Assembly (NCBI GenBank): GCA_021613335.1
Contig: JAJTWR010000088.1
Span: 84,132 to 148,131, forward strand
DNA length: 64,000 bases
Origin: Whitmania pigra
Taxonomy: Eukaryota > Annelida > Clitellata > Hirudinida > Haemopidae
Direction: 5' to 3'
The position numbers and the translations under genes are program-made. Numbering within the stretch: position 1 is the first letter of the stretch; every line of letters begins with the position of its first letter. The notes under the pieces were generated by a model. It worked only from the letters and a program-made list of their open reading frames with translations, had not been told where the DNA came from and did no database searches. This document shows, in pieces, positions 63,356 to 64,000 of this stretch.

Positions 63356-63913
63356 ATGACATCTACCAATAGCAGCAGATTGAATTTCAAAATGAATAGA
63401 AATAGAGACATGAACAAATCTGCGTCCCAATTGAATTGGGAGAGACGGATGGAAGATACCACGGCATACAATAACAACAAGTGCAGGATTATCGTCGACA
63501 ACCTGCCTGGCGGTATTTCTAGTAAAGACTTGGAATCACTTTTCAGAGAAGCTGGATCCATTAGGAATGCCACCGTCTTTCGCAGGCGCAATGGTACCAG
63601 CTCTGGAGAGATTGTCTTCGTCAGGTATATCGATGCTTCCTTGGCTATCATGAAGTTCAACAATAAGAAACTTCAAGGTAGTCCGGTGAAAGTTAGTTAC
63701 GCCATGGACAGAAAAAAAAGCAGCAATTCAGAAATCAAAGACCTGCGCAACATATTGAATGAGAAGCGTTCAAGGCCATTGAAAAGACGTTTTGAAGAAG
63801 ATGAAGAAGAAAAAGAAGCTCCGAAGAAGATGAGACTCGAAAAGAGAAGGTTTGAGATCAATGGCAGACATTTTCGACAGTCTTTCAACGCCAGATACTC
63901 AAGAATCTTCTAA
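63356..63913 (+). CDS. Intronless RRM protein, ALYREF-like, copy 2
   Basis: 185 aa, identical to the product of 56986-57543. The duplicated block aligns at a constant offset of 6370 bases, from about 62986 to the end of the window, without indels, so it is a DNA duplication (not independent retroposition) and continues beyond the window. The coding part and proximal 3' UTR show no differences; about eight substitutions lie in the 5' flank. Confidence 0.8.
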   Translation: MTSTNSSRLNFKMNRNRDMNKSASQLNWERRMEDTTAYNNNKCRIIVDNLPGGISSKDLESLFREAGSIRNATVFRRRNGTSSGEIVFVRYIDASLAIMKFNNKKLQGSPVKVSYAMDRKKSSNSEIKDLRNILNEKRSRPLKRRFEEDEEEKEAPKKMRLEKRRFEINGRHFRQSFNARYSRIF

Positions 63914-64000
63914 AAGCAGCAAGATGTGGAGATTTAATGTCTCATTGCATTAACGAAAGTGCTTGTATTAGTGCTGTCGCTTATTTTGCTTACATAAATT

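Overview
The window is AT-rich metazoan nuclear DNA. Genes are split into short exons by GT-AG (rarely GC-AG) introns. There are many hAT, mariner, non-LTR and SINE remnants, long microsatellites and tandem gene families with decayed copies. Gene content (a CYP4-like P450, an M12B metalloprotease, fucolectin/FTP lectin domains, LDLa-SRCR-trypsin mosaics, PAN and C-type lectin modules) points to an invertebrate, probably a protostome. I cannot name the species. No prokaryotic or viral gene set is visible.

Layout. 1-9.1 kb: minus-strand CYP4-like cluster, with one intact 12-exon gene (501 codons) between two decayed copies. 9.3-14.6 kb: two nearly identical single-exon elongin C copies; the second copy also carries a fragment of the decayed P450. 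10.9-11.9 kb: a composite hAT-type element. 12.4-23.6 kb: plus-strand M12B metalloproteases, one broken and one intact (10 exons, 419 aa), separated by a 2.3-kb hAT with another hAT nested inside it. 23.7-26.4 kb: LINE debris. 26.4-52.8 kb: three tandem minus-strand genes with the architecture signal peptide, two FTP lectin domains, 2-3 LDLa, an SRCR-like module and an S1 protease. I rebuilt every exon; frames close at 768, 769 and 811 aa. 53.2-54.2 kb: a mariner-type element containing a minisatellite and a SINE. 54.4-55.1 kb: metalloprotease relic. 56.6-57.6 kb and 63.0-64.0 kb: two copies of an intronless RRM gene. 58.0-58.5 kb: relic of a fourth FTP-LDLa gene. 58.9-59.9 kb: intact PAN plus FTP lectin gene.

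The most interesting content is the protease trio. A lectin-type recognition front end is fused to a protease of the LDLa-SRCR-trypsin kind. The copies differ in their active sites: one has a full triad and oxyanion loop, one has Gly193 replaced by Glu, and one lacks the catalytic His and Asp. Together with the neighbouring secreted PAN-FTP lectin, the C-type lectin relic and the metalloproteases, this looks like a secreted recognition and proteolysis locus, possibly immune or digestive. That role is inference. The architecture, exon structure and active-site changes are read directly from the sequence.
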